From NCBI GenBank assembly GCA_013420905.1, contig JAAXNY010000004.1, forward strand, positions 1,488,001-1,552,000: DNA of 64,000 nt. Reading direction: 5' to 3'. The stretch's first letter is position 1; each line of letters begins with the position of its first letter. This DNA is from Collybia mongolica. Taxonomy: Eukaryota; Basidiomycota; Agaricomycetes; Agaricales; Clitocybaceae. Below the pieces are notes generated by a model. That model ran no database searches, had not been told where the DNA came from, and saw only the letters and a list, made by a program, of their open reading frames with translations. This document shows positions 37,084 through 49,317 of the stretch, piece by piece. A program made the position numbers and the translations under genes.

Positions 37084-38619
37084 TCTGCGTTGAGAACCAA
37101 GGAAAATGTTGACCAAGTGGAAGAGCGATGTCGTGTTCGGATGCGACTGGTGACGACGCTGGAACGTGGCGTGACAGGACGCGTTCCTTATTTGGAACGA
37201 CGTGACTGGGCAGTAATTGTGACTTCGCCATGGCCAATTGCTGTTGACGACTCGGACGACGACACCCAGTACTTAGGCGTTTATTTGCAATCTACATCGA
37301 TACCTGATTAATAGCATCTTGACTGCCCTTTCGACAATTCTAGGTGCCAAAGGACCAGCGCTTCGATTCTCGGAAACGACACCATCAACACTTATTCCGT
37401 TTTATGTTTTGTGCAAAATGAAGTTCGATCAATTGACGTCAAACTTATCAATATTGACCGAGGAGTCTTGTCTACAAGGATTTGAAGAATTGCGATAAAC
37501 CACTGACACAATAATGGAAAAAGAAGCAAAACAGGATAGGTTTGTGCACAAGCCGTGAGATTAATCTTTCATCCAATGATGTGGCGATCTTAATTATGTC
37601 GTGATGAACATATATCCTATCACGCCCAAACATTTCTTGAATGATCTCAACCAGCTGACTTGCATCCAACAAGAGCAAAATTTGCATTTCCACCTGTTTT
37701 GGCTCTCCTCAGTTTATTGAGGGCGTCAATTCCGAACGAGATTTAAGGACATCAGTAAGTTCCACATTGACAGGCACGATTATGCTGCACGATGAGCATG
37801 TTGACATACCATGAATTCATACTTTCCGCAAGTTCTGACAGGTTCATTTCCGTCCCCGATGTACTGAGCTGTTTCACACCAGATGATGATCGCCATCTAT
37901 TTGGGCAGGTCGACGTTTTCAACAGCACCAAGTCCAGAACTCCTAGCGATGATTTTTTATCCGGAGCTGCGGTCCATGTGGAACATCCCTGTTTTGTCAT
38001 AAATCATAAGTACCTATGTTGAACACGTGAGCAAGGATGACGATCGCATATGACAACCCAATTGCATGTTCTCAGAGAATCTCCGTATTTAACACGGTTG
38101 CTGCGCACCCTGGTCGCGTTGTGGTGTGATGTGGCAAATGGTGACCGCCATTGGCTTCTTCTCCACGCAGAGGTCATCTGCATGATCTCACCCCTACTAC
38201 TACTTGTAGTTATATCAGTCTGCATCCCTATCGAGCACTAGCCCTTTCGACTACGCATGGTATCAATAACTTCCGCAGTCTCTGCAATATCTTAAAGTGG
38301 CTAATGATCGCGATGATCGCCGAACTTCAATGAATTGAGATCGCATCGCATCATTCAAAAGACAAACGATTGGTAGAGAAAGGTATATAGATATGAACAC
38401 GAGAAGGAGCTTGATTATACAGAGTACAAATAAGTCACAAAGTGTGCCTCTGCCTTAGTCTTGCGAACTGTCCGAACGTTTATTTAGATGGATACAGTAA
38501 GGTAGTTTCGCGGCGAAATCTAGACAACGTTTAGTCGTGCCTGCGGTAAAAATAGTGACTAGATATACTCACATGTCACCTTAATCCACAGATAGTTAAC
38601 TTAAAGATATCGACCCCAA
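37084..38619. other. Intergenic region of 1.5 kb, nothing identified
   Basis: Open frames of 60-80 codons occur on both strands (for example minus 37693-37472 and 38000-37752), but they do not link into a gene and carry no motif I know. Confidence 0.4.
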
Positions 38620-40076
38620 TCACACCCTTATTTGCTTAGCACGTATGACCCGGTCAAAAGACTCTTTGATGGGAGTCCTTCTAGCCAGGACAGTCAGATG
38701 ATTACTCAGATAAGGGCCTGGAAGAAGTGGATGGATTCCTTCGATATTGGCGTGAGGATTGACAGGAGGAAAGAATGAGATGGCCTGCGGGGAAGGAGGC
38801 CGCGTTACTGAAGGCAAATGTACGAGAGATGATAACGCTGCCGAGGATGATGAGTGAGATATGGAAGATAAGGTTCGCTTTCGGTCACTGAGGCCCCAAT
38901 TGGTGGATTCTCTTAAGTTTGAGACAGGAAGGGTAGCGACTGATCGTGCGGAGGAGACGGAGGTTCGACGGTGCGATGGCCCAGCCTGATCGGGTGAGGC
39001 AGGAGAAGCAAGGGTGGTCTTCAGGCTAGATGATGGAGAGGTCGACAGATGAGTCATAGGGCCATCGGAGACCGAGGGCGGAGAAGTGGAGACTGAGTCT
39101 GGAATAACCGTGAGCGGCGCCAAAGGGGCGGGCTTCTGAGGGTACACGTGTCCATATGAATGGCCGCGAATCAGAGGATGGGGGCGGAGGGGCGGGTCTG
39201 ATCGACCTGTAACTGAATGCGTGGAGGGCGGGCGAGTACTAGCGTGCCGTTTATGCGTTGGTCGCGAATTTGAGCCTGGCGTTTCTGAGGGGCTGTGGGT
39301 CGTCAAATCACGGCTAGGTGAGGGATGGTTCTGGGCTTGGATGTGTTGCAGATGAGGGGGTGGGTCCGTCTTAATTGGCGGGAGAGTAGGTGTCCGTGTC
39401 CCGATACGCTCGGGGACTGGCTGGGAATGGACTGGCTCCGCAGCCGGAGGTTCATAATCAGAGGGGCGTACAGTATCGACACGGGGGAGGACAGGCGTCG
39501 CTGGCTGTACCATGTCTGCAGCACGCACGGTCTGGGGGGAGCGTTCAGCGTCCAGATGGCGGTTCAGGTATGCGCTCGCGGAGCTGTCGTCTGACTCGCT
39601 CCCTGAATCGGAGCCATGTATATTGGGGGTCGCGGCACCGCTCTCGCTGGATACCCACTCATCGTCGTCGTCATCGTCGCCAGGACTAGAGATGGTGAAG
39701 CCGGCCTTGGGTCTGTTACCGTTGTTCTTGTGGGCTTGTGGCGCCTGGGCTCGTTTCGGGATATAAGGCTGTATTTGTTCCCTAGACTGCACATGCTGCC
39801 CACTGTGTACCCTAGCTACAGGGGCCTTTGCATGAAGCTAAACGTAGAACCAAAAGAGCTATCGGTCAGGCATCTGGGGGAAAGGAAAATGGTTTATAGG
39901 CAGAGATGACTTACTTCGTGACCGTACCCGTTTTTCTTAGCTTTGTCGGGGGGTTTCGGGTGTTGTGGATCCTTCTGTGTAAATTGAAGGTTCGCACCCA
40001 GCTTCGAAGTGGACGAAGACCTAGAATGTGAGCGGAGAAGACCAGTGGTCCCTCCTCTGTGACCTTTTGGTGGCAT
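38620..40076 (-). CDS. Large disordered Ser/Pro-rich fungal protein
   Basis: ATG at 40076 (MPPKGHRGGTTGLLRSHSRS) and an intron after NGYGHE. The long exon 39792-38620 then continues QPYIPKRAQAPQAHKNNGNR. An acidic patch (GDDDDDDEWVSSESG) and very Pro/Ser/Thr-rich sequence follow. The C-terminal 60 residues look structured and more conserved in style (AISFFPPVNPHANIEGIHPL, LSNHLTVLARRTPIKESFDR) and end VIRAKQIRV. No domain recognised. Its start is 170 bp from UTP6, head-to-head, so the two share a compact promoter region. Regulatory or scaffold role is possible but unproven. Confidence 0.7.
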
Positions 40077-40246
40077 GACTGTCAGGTCGAAACCGTTGGC
40101 ACTGACAAGGTTTGTCGGCCCGGACGGGTCGGCTTGTGGGAAAAAAAAAGTCGAGCTCAAACTTGTACTCCTCAAATTTCTCACTAAAATTCGCTTGCGC
40201 GCAGCCATAACACGCCCCGCCGCAACCAACCCGATAGTCTTGTACG

Positions 40247-42735
40247 ATGGAGAGGGTGCAATTTCAGCAGGAGCAGGTGGGTGCTATTTTATGGAGCCTG
40301 ACGTCAACTCAAGCGATGCGATGCGATCGCAGATGCTCGACGAGCTCAAAGACCTCGTTGAGAAAAATATATTCACTGAAGTAAGTGTCTTAACCCTGCT
40401 TCAGGTGTTATTCGGAGGAATCGAACTATCTAACCTCTGTAGAAAGAAACGAAGCAGATTATGAAAAAGCGCACTGCCTTTGAAACAGCACTCGTACGGC
40501 GTGTCGCCAAAAAAGCGGACTTTCTCCGCTATGCTTCTTATGAAATGGGCCTCGAGCAGCTGCGCAGGAAGCGTGTCGAACGAACAAGTATGTATTTTGC
40601 TTCTAATGTGATATTTTTAGAAGGCAAAGACATAAGATGAATATCTGTTCACTAGAATCCGGCCCCTCCCCTCCAACCCTGTCGGATTACGCTTTTGTCA
40701 GGCGGCAGTTTCACGTATTTGAACGGGCATTGAAAAAATTCAAATCGGATGTTGGGTTATGGATACAGTATATTCAAGTCGCGAAGCGCGAAGGAGCGCG
40801 TGCACTGGTCGGACGGATTACAGCGAGGTTCGATTCTCACTTCATATGCACCTCGGTTCCGTGGACGCGACGTCCCATATCGCTAATCATAGTATTTCGA
40901 TCGCAGGGCCCTGCAGCTTCATCCCAACCAACCCGCCTTGTACGTTCTTGCGGCCTCGCATGAGCTCGATCACCTCTCGCCCTCTGCCGCACGCACACTC
41001 TTACAGCGAGGCATCCGGTTGAATGCTGATAGTGTGGACATGTGGCGAGAGTATGTGCGAATGGAGCTTGGATTTGTGGAGAGCTTGAGGCGGCGGTGGG
41101 ATGTTTTAGGGATCAATGCTCAACTGGGTGATAAAGGGAAAGGAAGGGCGGGTGACCTTCAAGTTGATGACCCAAGTCACCACATCATGGGGGGACGTCA
41201 TGAGACTGGGGAGGTACAGGACTCCGACATGGATGAGGGGGTGGAAGGGGCACAGGCACGGAGAGAGATCATGCAAGGTGCAATAGTTAAATCGGTGATC
41301 TCGAGTGCTGTTCAAGGTACGATGATTCCTCTACAATGGGACCACCAACCAAGTTCGGGTAATTGCTGAACTATTTTTCAGCACTACCGAAGATCGAGCT
41401 CTTTGAGGCGCTCAATAGGTTACTACTGGAGTACCCGACTCAACCAAGTGTTCGTGCAGTGATGTTGGAGCATCTCCATGACTTGTTGCGGCGCACGCTT
41501 CCTGACAATGCAGGGGCGATTAAATTGTTAGCAAATCGGTTCTTGGCACCCGAACTCAAGGGTGAGGCATTCGTGGATGCGCTACGGTCCGCCAATGAGG
41601 AGATGGTGCAAAGTATTGGGGAGGGCCGCCGAGAGCCCGCCCTTCAAGCATACGCGGCGTTTGTTGAGGAATGGTGTGGAGCGGCAATAGATATAAATCT
41701 GGTAAGTCTCGTTGCTATCCCAATGGGGTCTATGCTCGGACTTCTGCATCTATCCTTACTGACGAGATGGTGTCTCCTACCTCGTGACTTTGTTGCTTTT
41801 TTCAGAAACAATACCTTATTTCGTCGCTTCGTTCACTCATCGCACGGAACGAGCACGCAAACGCGTCACCATCACTGTTGGGTGTTCATCTCAGATTATT
41901 GATACCTCTGGCCGAGGCCGGCTTAGCGGACCCTGCCAAGGTCCTTCGAACGGCTCGGAGGTATACGACCAAGGCACCGAAGTCGGCGCATGTTTGGCTT
42001 GCGAGACTGGAGGCTGAGAAGCGATTTGCCAAAGAGGGACGAGACGTTGTGGACAAGTCTTGGGGAGAAGCTAGAAGCGCAATACTAGTGGAGAGATCAT
42101 CGCAGGAGGAGTTGGAAAAAGTGTGGACGTGGGGACTGATTCCAGAAGGTTCCGTAGCGGAGAGACTTAAAATTCACGAGGTACGTGTAACAACAGTTGA
42201 TTGGGGTCAGAAATTTGACTTGAGCGGCGATGCCGACATACAGGGGCTATTGAAAGAGAGCATGCGTGATGCTTCGTTACGTGGTTTGCACGAAACGTTG
42301 TTGATCAGTTATGTGAGGACGATAGATGAGGGCCGAACAAAGCCGGACTCCGGTTCGACATCGGATCAAGCCAACAGTTCGGCAAGATGGCTACATTCAG
42401 TCCGCCATATGGCTAGGGCCTATCTCACGACTGGGAAGGTGTGGCAGCAGGTGTTCAGCGCAGTCGAGGGAGAGGATTGGGGATCAGAGCCCCATGGGAA
42501 AATGCAAGTACTTGGGGAGGTGTTCGAGAAGTGGCGGCAGAAGGATGAATTGGAAGCCACGCTGGAGTGGGCAAGATGGTTACTCGCAAGTGGGAAAGGA
42601 AAAGAAGCAACCGAGGCCGTGGTTGTGGGAGGTCGAAGCGTTGGCCGGGTGGAACTGGAGAGACGGTGGATGGGAATTGTCGGAAACGGCTTTAAAAAAA
42701 ATGGCGGATGGGTTGGTGTGGAGTCTCGGCCGTAG
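40247..42735 (+). CDS. UTP6: U3 snoRNA-associated protein Utp6
   Basis: Component of the UTP-B module of the small-subunit processome in the nucleolus, needed for 18S rRNA maturation. ATG at 40247 gives MERVQFQQEQ. An intron then leads to MLDELKDLVEKNIFTE, and the next exon adds KETKQIMKKRTAFETALVRR, the conserved Utp6 N-terminus. HAT-type helical repeats follow: DYAFVRRQFHVFERALKKFK, VGLWIQYIQVAKREGA, ALYVLAASHELDHLSPSAAR and DMWREYVRMELGFV. The C-terminal half retains KVLRTARRYTTKAP, AHVWLARLEAEKRFAKEG and repeated helical hairpins to GWVGVESRP. About seven short introns. Domain order and length fit the family. Confidence 0.88.
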
Positions 42736-43560
42736 TTGGACTGGAGGGGGGGGCCCATGCGAAATGGATACGTACGGGATGCATGGGCGGACGGGGGTGA
42801 TGCAGGGCGATCAGAGTGGCCATGTGCTTGCAAGATCTGTGCCCGATGGCGGTGCAGATAATTGCCAGTGAAATGAGGTTTCTGGTGTGTTCTGAGTGCC
42901 ATGTACACTAGAGTAGGGTGTAAGTTCACAGCCTGGTTTGGATGAGATATATTAAAGCACGATCGTTTCGATAGACCCGGAAGATTGTTGCAGTTGATGT
43001 GGATTATTTTTGCGTGAGACACGCGGCGCGTGGATGGGAAGCCGCTGGCCCACATGGTCACAATCCAACTGACAGCCTAGCTAAGCAGATCAGCCCAGCC
43101 CAGCGTTTCTTTCTTTCTTTCTCTCTCCTGGTCGTCTCCGTCGTCGTCTGTAGAATGTGAGTCTTTACCATCATCATCCCCAGTGTGTGTAAAAAAAAAG
43201 AAAGAAAAACGCAATCCAAACGTTTATCTGTTACCTCATGGCCCGCCCCTTAATTGTTTCTTCCTTATTTATCTGACTCGTTATGGTTCAATGCTAATTC
43301 AAGCCCCGCCCTTTGCCTCTCTCCTTAGCTTTTCTTCCTTCTCTCCTCCCCAGGCCATCGAATATCTCAGCCGACGTCGACGACGGGACGTCGTTCCCTT
43401 CCCCGTTGTGTCCTTGTTGGAGGAGATTTCGCCCCAGCTGCATGTATTGCGGTCCTGAACAGCTCAGACTCCAAGCAGGTCTCGTCTGAACGGACAAGTA
43501 GCCACCGCCGTCTCGTCTTTGAGAGAAGAGCGTCCAAACCGTACCTCTTGCCAACCGCTC
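42736..43560. other. Intergenic region and kinase 5' flank
   Basis: Tandem orientation between UTP6 and the kinase. A pyrimidine-rich tract (TTTCTTTCTTTCTTTCTCTC near 43107) is probably core promoter/5' UTR. An A-run lies at 43190. No gene seen. Confidence 0.45.
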
Positions 43561-46500
43561 ATGTTGCAGTATCCGGTCCAGCTCCCACCGCTTTCCCTCT
43601 CGTCGTCCCCCAAGAATGCGTCCCGTAAAGACACCAGTGACTATTATCGCTCTAATGACCAAGCTCGCCCTCCACCAAATTCCCTGAACAACAAGCGTTT
43701 TCAGAAAGAAAGCTTCTCTCGTTCCGCGTTCGCTGGCTTCCACTCACCCCCTGCACTTCCACTTCCCATTCCCACTAATCATCACACAGCTTCTCCATCA
43801 TCATCCCCATCCCCTGTATCGGCAAAGCTTCCACGTACTCCGTATCTTTCTACTCGCCAGCCTTCTGGTCCTGTATCATCCTCTAATTCTCAGCCTTGGG
43901 CTCCTTCAAAATCATTCGCTCGTTCCAACCAGTCTTCCATCGCATCCTCGACAGTTGAGGATGTCTTGGCCCCCGGTGATTTCGTTGGAGAAGGTGGCTC
44001 CCTTCAGGGCGAGATCATCCGTCTCGTTTCTTTCGGTTCCACCTCTCTCACCTCGGGCGCTCCCGAGCCCGCAACGGAATTTGTAGTGAAGAGGCGCCTG
44101 GGCCACGGCAGTTATGCTGTGGTCTATCTTGTGCAAGAGGTCCTTTCTCGCGCACAACCTTCTGAGGACGGCCATATGTCCATGATAGGCGTCATGGAGT
44201 TTGACATCAAGACTAGCCCCCTCCCGGAAACCGTATATGGGCGTGAGTACGCCATCAAGTGCCTGTCCAAAGCAAACCTCGACGAGGAAGAATTGGCGGC
44301 GCAGATGTCAGAGGTGTGTTCTTCCCCTTCGTCAATCAAGCTTTTTTTCCTTATCGTTGCCATCTTCAGGTTACAATTCACCAATCCCTGAACTCACATC
44401 CTAATATTGTTACCCTGCACCGCACTTTAGAGACTTCTTCGTTCTTACTTCTCCTCCTGGAGTACGTTCCAGGCGAAGATTTATTTTATTTCTTGGAACA
44501 GGCTCGCGACCATTACGACATGGACACCACACCCGACACTGTTGACTCTTCAGTCGCCCGAACTCCCCCCACCCCCAGCTTGCTTTCCAACCTGCACCCC
44601 TCTCAATTACTTTCACGAAACCGCCTGCGCCTCATTTCATCCATGTTCTCACAGATGTGCGATGCTGTGGCGGCATGCCATGCCCAACAAGTCTTCCATC
44701 GGGACATCAAGCCCGAAAATTTCATCGTCACAGATGGCTGGACGACCCTGCACGATGGTCGTCAAGAACGTAAAGTCATCGTCAAGCTCACTGACTTTGG
44801 ATTATCCACCACTGATCTTGCATCGTCTGACATGGATTGTGGCAGTGCCCCTTACATGAGCTATGGTACGTTCGGCAGGAGCTGGGATCATATTTGATGT
44901 AGATGCTCAAGTTTATTTCGTACAGAATGCAGAAATAATGTTGCCCCTACTTATCGCCCCCGCGCTGCCGATGTCTGGTCGTTAGGCATTGTGTTAATCA
45001 ATATGTATGTTTTTATGTTCCTCGTCCAACGAATGTGTAAAGCTGATCATACCAACAGGCTGTATCATTATAACCCGTGGACCGACACCTCTTTAGGAGC
45101 CTGTTCATCTTTTGACCTCTACCGCCGAGATCCCGTCACTTTCTTTATGTATAGATTCAATGGCATGACCCGCCCCGTTGCCGAATACCTCTGTAACAAC
45201 GTCTTTTGCATCCTTGATGATTCCGAGGACGATTCGCAACGAGCCACTGCCAGTGATTTCGGTACTTGGGCCCGTAATCTGCCCACTCTCCTCGGTGGCC
45301 ATAGTGTCCATCGCTCTGTATCCAATCGTTCTCAGGGCCACCCCATCTCTTCCTCCACCCCCCTCTCCCATCGTCCATCTTCGAGGCATCCGTCCGGCAG
45401 TACGTCCGCTGGTCGAACACCCGCTATGCAACCCCGTTCCCTCTCCCGTGCACCGTCCCTTGGTCCTGCATATGAAAGGCAGGAGCAATCTGACCTTTCG
45501 ACTGTCCTTGATCAAGAACTCGAAGAACAGGAACAGGAACATGATATTCTTGATCATGGGAACCAGGACTTGGATGTTGAGAGCACAGCATCGAGATCGA
45601 CTTCGACCAATAAACGTAGGAAGAGGGGCGCCAGGAAAGGCAAAGGCGTTGTATCACCAATCACTCCCAAAGACGAGACGCTAGCAACGCTGGCTGACGC
45701 ATCCCAGTCGTTGGCGCGGGAAATTAGCAAGGCATCGAGATCGTCGTCCACCAATAGGTCAGTATCTACTAAGACCTCAGCGACTTCGTCTCGACGGGCG
45801 GCTGAGCCGTTCGAACCGGTTTCCCTTTTCCCTCTACCTCACCCTTTGCTTACTGCTCCGCGCGGTGGTAGCCGTAATACACTCTCTTCACAGCCTTCCG
45901 TCCCGAAAGCTGTACCACCCCCAGTGACCAAAAAGCCGTCCAAATGGAAACTCAGCTTTGGCAAGAACAGTGCCCCGGCTTTGGCGGCTGGGCGCGTCTC
46001 ACCGGTAGAAGAGGTTTCGCCGCCTACGTCTTTGGATCTTGGTGGGTCCCCCCCCATGTCCGCAACTGCCAGCAATGTCACAAGTCTCATTATGGGTTTG
46101 AATGCACCTTCTTCCCATACTCCTCCAGCTATTCCGAATGACACTGGTTCAACATGGAATCGCGGACGTCGTGCAAGGGCACCAATCCCACCGTCAAATG
46201 CAAGCAGTAGATCCCTCGTGTACAGGCCGTCCCACAGCCCTGAACCGAATAATGAACATTGGGGCTATCCCGACAGGCGGTCGGATCGTGCAATTTCCCC
46301 GAACAGCACGCGCAGCGGACGGCCCTTGGCGTCCAGCGCGAGTTCGATGGTGTCCGGCAATTGGCGCAGTTCGATGAGCACAACTTCTAGCGCAGGCACA
46401 TCGACGTCAGCCTTTACGCGGTACAGCAACAACAGTTCGCGTAGCATTTCTACGACGGCAACAAGTGTATCCTCGACGAGCTGGCGTACGAGTGTCAAGT

Positions 46501-46947
46501 CGACCCAATCGTCAGTCCATTCGACGAACACAAATACTGGTTACGCAACGCTTCCTAAGAACATCAAGAGTATGTAGTTTTCATTTATCTTAGTTGGAGA
46601 ATTTTTTTTTGATGTCAAATTTCGTAGTCATGAACGGTGTTCCGTGGGAGCTTGACCAGTTACCGCGTGGACAGCATCCCAATCCTGTTGGCGACATTTT
46701 CGGCTCTCCTCCCGTCCGGAAAGCGCGCACAAGGAAACCCAAGGACGCGACCCTTGACACGATAACCGAGCGACCTCTTAATTCTGTTGTAGCCTCTAAA
46801 TTCGAGTCTCAACGCAGGGATGCGGCGACAAGCACGACAGATCTCAGCGGCTTGGGTGGTGGAAAGGAGGATGGTGATGGTTTCAAGAAGGTTCAGAAGG
46901 GTCAGATCAACGCTTTGGCCAAGATGTTGTCTGCGTTGCGGCGATGA
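43561..46947 (+). CDS. Ran1/KSP1-type serine/threonine protein kinase with long disordered tail
   Basis: ATG at 43561 (MLQYPVQLPPLSLSSS). About 150 disordered residues precede the kinase domain. Its glycine loop is LGHGSYAVVYLV and the ATP lysine is in YAIKCL. It continues HPNIVTLHRTLET and LEYVPGEDLFYFLEQ. The catalytic loop is HRDIKPENFIV, the Mg motif is DFGLST, and the activation-segment end is DCGSAPYMSYE. Then come YRPRAADVWSLGIVLIN and LYHYNPW. The CGSAPYMSYE and ADVWSLG pattern is that of the Ran1/Pat1, Sks1/Vhs1 and Ksp1 group, which governs nutrient-dependent growth and meiosis. After the domain come some 550 Ser/Thr/Pro-rich residues and a C-terminal KVQKGQINALAKMLSALRR helix. About five introns. 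All catalytic residues are present. Confidence 0.87.
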
Positions 46948-47335
46948 AGTGGTCGGTCGGTTAAGGACCTAACGGGTTCGCATGTGTCTAGACTCCTACT
47001 GCGGACGCAAGGAGCGAATATGCTGGCATTGTGTTGCGTTGTACTGGTAAAGTAGGTCACGGTACGCCCGTCGCTTGTTCTGCGAAACGATGAACCGTTA
47101 TTGTCTGCGTTCGCCGTCGCTCAGACAATCAGGACATTTGTACTCGAAACGCGCGATTGTCGTGGCGTTATTCACTTATCATTCATATCACCAACTATGT
47201 TCAACCATTGCAATTTCCGCCTTTTCTTTACTTCATACAGATAAATATTCCTAACAGTATTTAATTCCTTCACCCACTGCCAGAGAGAGCAAAAGGGACA
47301 AATGTAGTACTTAGAGCAAAGCAACACAAAATCCA
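46948..47335. other. Convergent intergenic region
   Basis: 3' flanks of the kinase and cyclin genes. Nothing else seen. Confidence 0.5.
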
Positions 47336-48532
47336 TTATTCATCCCCCCCTTTATCCGTGGTAGTAGTCGTATCCTGTGACTGTTGAAGAGCCGCAAATG
47401 CCATGTTTTGTTCAAGTGTGGGGCGACGTGTCACATCCTGGGAGATTGTAGCAGGGTCAATCAATATCATCGATGTCTCGTTCACTGATAAACGTGTCCG
47501 ATGTCGGGTGCGACTGGGAGCTTCTGAAGGTGAAGGTGGTGGAGAGTGTTCACTGTCTATTTCAATGTCACTGTCGGATGATGTGCTTATGGGCGATTGG
47601 CTTCCACTGATGAAAAACTGTCCAGTGCTGTGTGTCCGGACAAGGTTGATGTAGTATTCCTGAAGAACTTCACGGGTGCACTAACGGGAAGAAGGGTGAA
47701 CCATGAGGACGGATTTGAATGCCAGCTGAGCATGCGACTTTGTAGGGCTGCATGATGAAAGGGAAAAAAAAATGCTAACCGTCAGTCGCCAGTCAATTGC
47801 TGAGAGAAATTCTCGTTCGAGGATGTTGAGTTCGGTTACGGATATTCCGCCCACCTTGGCGTAGAGGCAGTTGGTACAGAAGGAGTCGCAGAGACCTTTG
47901 CTAGAGACAGTGATAGATGCGATGATAAAGCGGTGACAGGTGAGAGATGTTAGGGTGAACAGGGGCATGCGAGCGCAGATCTGATCGATGTAGTGGAGAG
48001 TAATCAAGAGACAAGACTTCTACAAACGTGCAGAGATGGGGTCAGTGACGATGTGTGGGTTCAATGATAGGATGACAGACTTCGACGTTTGTAAATTTAA
48101 CAATACGTTTCAGGTAGTCAAGGACAGTGATGCTGGGAGCAGATCGCGAATGAAACCGCGTGAGACTCTCACTGATAAATCGATTAGGGCGGCTGGAGAA
48201 GTAAGATCAGCAATAGTCACTCACGGAAGGAGGGGTATCTGGTCATTATGAGCCATTAACCTCTCGAGCATGTCGCCTGGAATAACTGTGAGAACAGGCT
48301 GAGGCAAATTATAGGACATTAACTGACCTATGAGCTGGGCCAACTGATCTATGTGCGCCTCCTCAAAAGCGGTCGGTAGTTCGACCCTTCCTGAGGTCGA
48401 GGATTCCATGGATCCATCGCACGATGTTGCCGTGGTGGCTTGAACAGCAAAAGTTGGTGGCGCAAGATCGGCTGGATTCCTTTCACCGGAAGGCGCAGGA
48501 CAACATAGCCAAAGCCCAGTCTCTTGCGCCAT
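47336..48532 (-). CDS. PHO80/PCL-type cyclin
   Basis: Regulatory subunit for a Pho85-class kinase in phosphate/nutrient signalling. Start at 48532 (MAQETGLWLCCPAPSGERNP) with a disordered N-terminus. The cyclin box begins near HIDQLAQLIGQLMSYN and includes LTRFHSRSAPSITVLDYLKR, SCLLITLHYIDQICARMPLF, LTSLTCHRFIIASITVSSKG, LCDSFCTNCLYAKVGGISVT and ELNILEREFLSAIDWRLTV. The HRFII...SKGLCDS and YAKVGG...LEREFL motifs identify the Pho80 family. The C-terminus is Ser-rich and acidic (SDSDIEIDSEHS), ending TTTTDKGGDE at TAA 47336-47338. Four or five introns. The start lies 123 bp from RPL12, head-to-head. Confidence 0.88.
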
Positions 48533-48655
48533 AGGAGTCTGCAGCTATACAGTTAATCGTCGGGACTTGAACCCTAATTTCTAGCTGCGCCATTGGGTAT
48601 CCGTAATATTGTCCGCAGGTCATATTGCCCGTTCACTAAATCCCTTCCCGACGAC

Positions 48656-49317
48656 ATGGCCCCGAAACTCGTGAATATACTGCCAAGGCTCCTACAGTCT
48701 AGGCTGAAATGCTGACCAAAGTTACGTAGGACCCCAATGAAATCAAGATCATCTACCTGCGCGCGACAGGTGGTGAGGTTGGTGCTTCATCGGCACTAGC
48801 CCCCAAAATTGGTCCCCTCGGTCTGGTACGCTATACATACCCGTCCTAGGTCAGTAGATCGCTAAGCCTTTGAACAAGTCACCGAAAAAGGTCGGAGAAG
48901 ATATCGCCAAAGCTACATCCGCGTGGAAAGGGCTACGCGTGACTGTGCAACTAACGATCCAAAATCGACAAGCCGCCGTCTCTGTCGTCCCCTCGGCATC
49001 TTCTCTGGTCATCCGGGCGCTCAAGGGTAAATATTAGAGCTTGATTGGCCTTTTTTGTGTTAATCCATGAGATTACAGAGCCCCCTCGCGACCGTAAGAA
49101 GGAGAAGAACATCAAACATAACGGAAACATTGCACTGGACGAAATTATTGACATTGCACGGACAATGAAGGCGAAATCGTTGGCAAAGGAACTATCGGGG
49201 TGCGTCAAGGAGATTCTAGGAACGGCACAGAGCATTGGATGCACGATCGATGGACAACCCCCGCACGATGTTATTGACGGCATCAACTCTGGAGAGGTTG
49301 AGATCCCCGATGAGTAG
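48656..49317 (+). CDS. RPL12: 60S ribosomal protein L12 (uL11)
   Basis: Stalk-base protein binding 25S rRNA at the GTPase-associated centre. ATG at 48656 encodes MAPKL. Splicing over an intron ending CGTAG gives [32 protein letters not shown], then [80 protein letters not shown] and [13 protein letters not shown]. The sequence matches eukaryotic L12 nearly throughout at the usual length of about 165 residues. Three short introns. Confidence 0.96.

Noticed and set aside
40077..40229. Extension of the disordered-protein frame upstream (MVAAGRVMAARK...)
   Set aside because: Runs into the UTP6 promoter and start. The Met at 40076 starts the more typical sequence.
40829..40842. B-box-like GGTTCGATTCTC on the plus strand
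   Set aside because: It is the 5' end of a UTP6 intron with no A box or cloverleaf around it.
42420..43061. 213-codon minus-strand frame opposite the UTP6 3' end
   Set aside because: Mirror of the UTP6 coding region, with His/Ser/Pro-rich shadow composition.
48550..48610. Possible tRNA: reverse strand has a B-box-like GGTTCAAGTCCC and an A-box-like TGGCGCAGCTAG
   Set aside because: The two boxes are only about 20 bases apart, too close for a tRNA, and no acceptor stem can be drawn.
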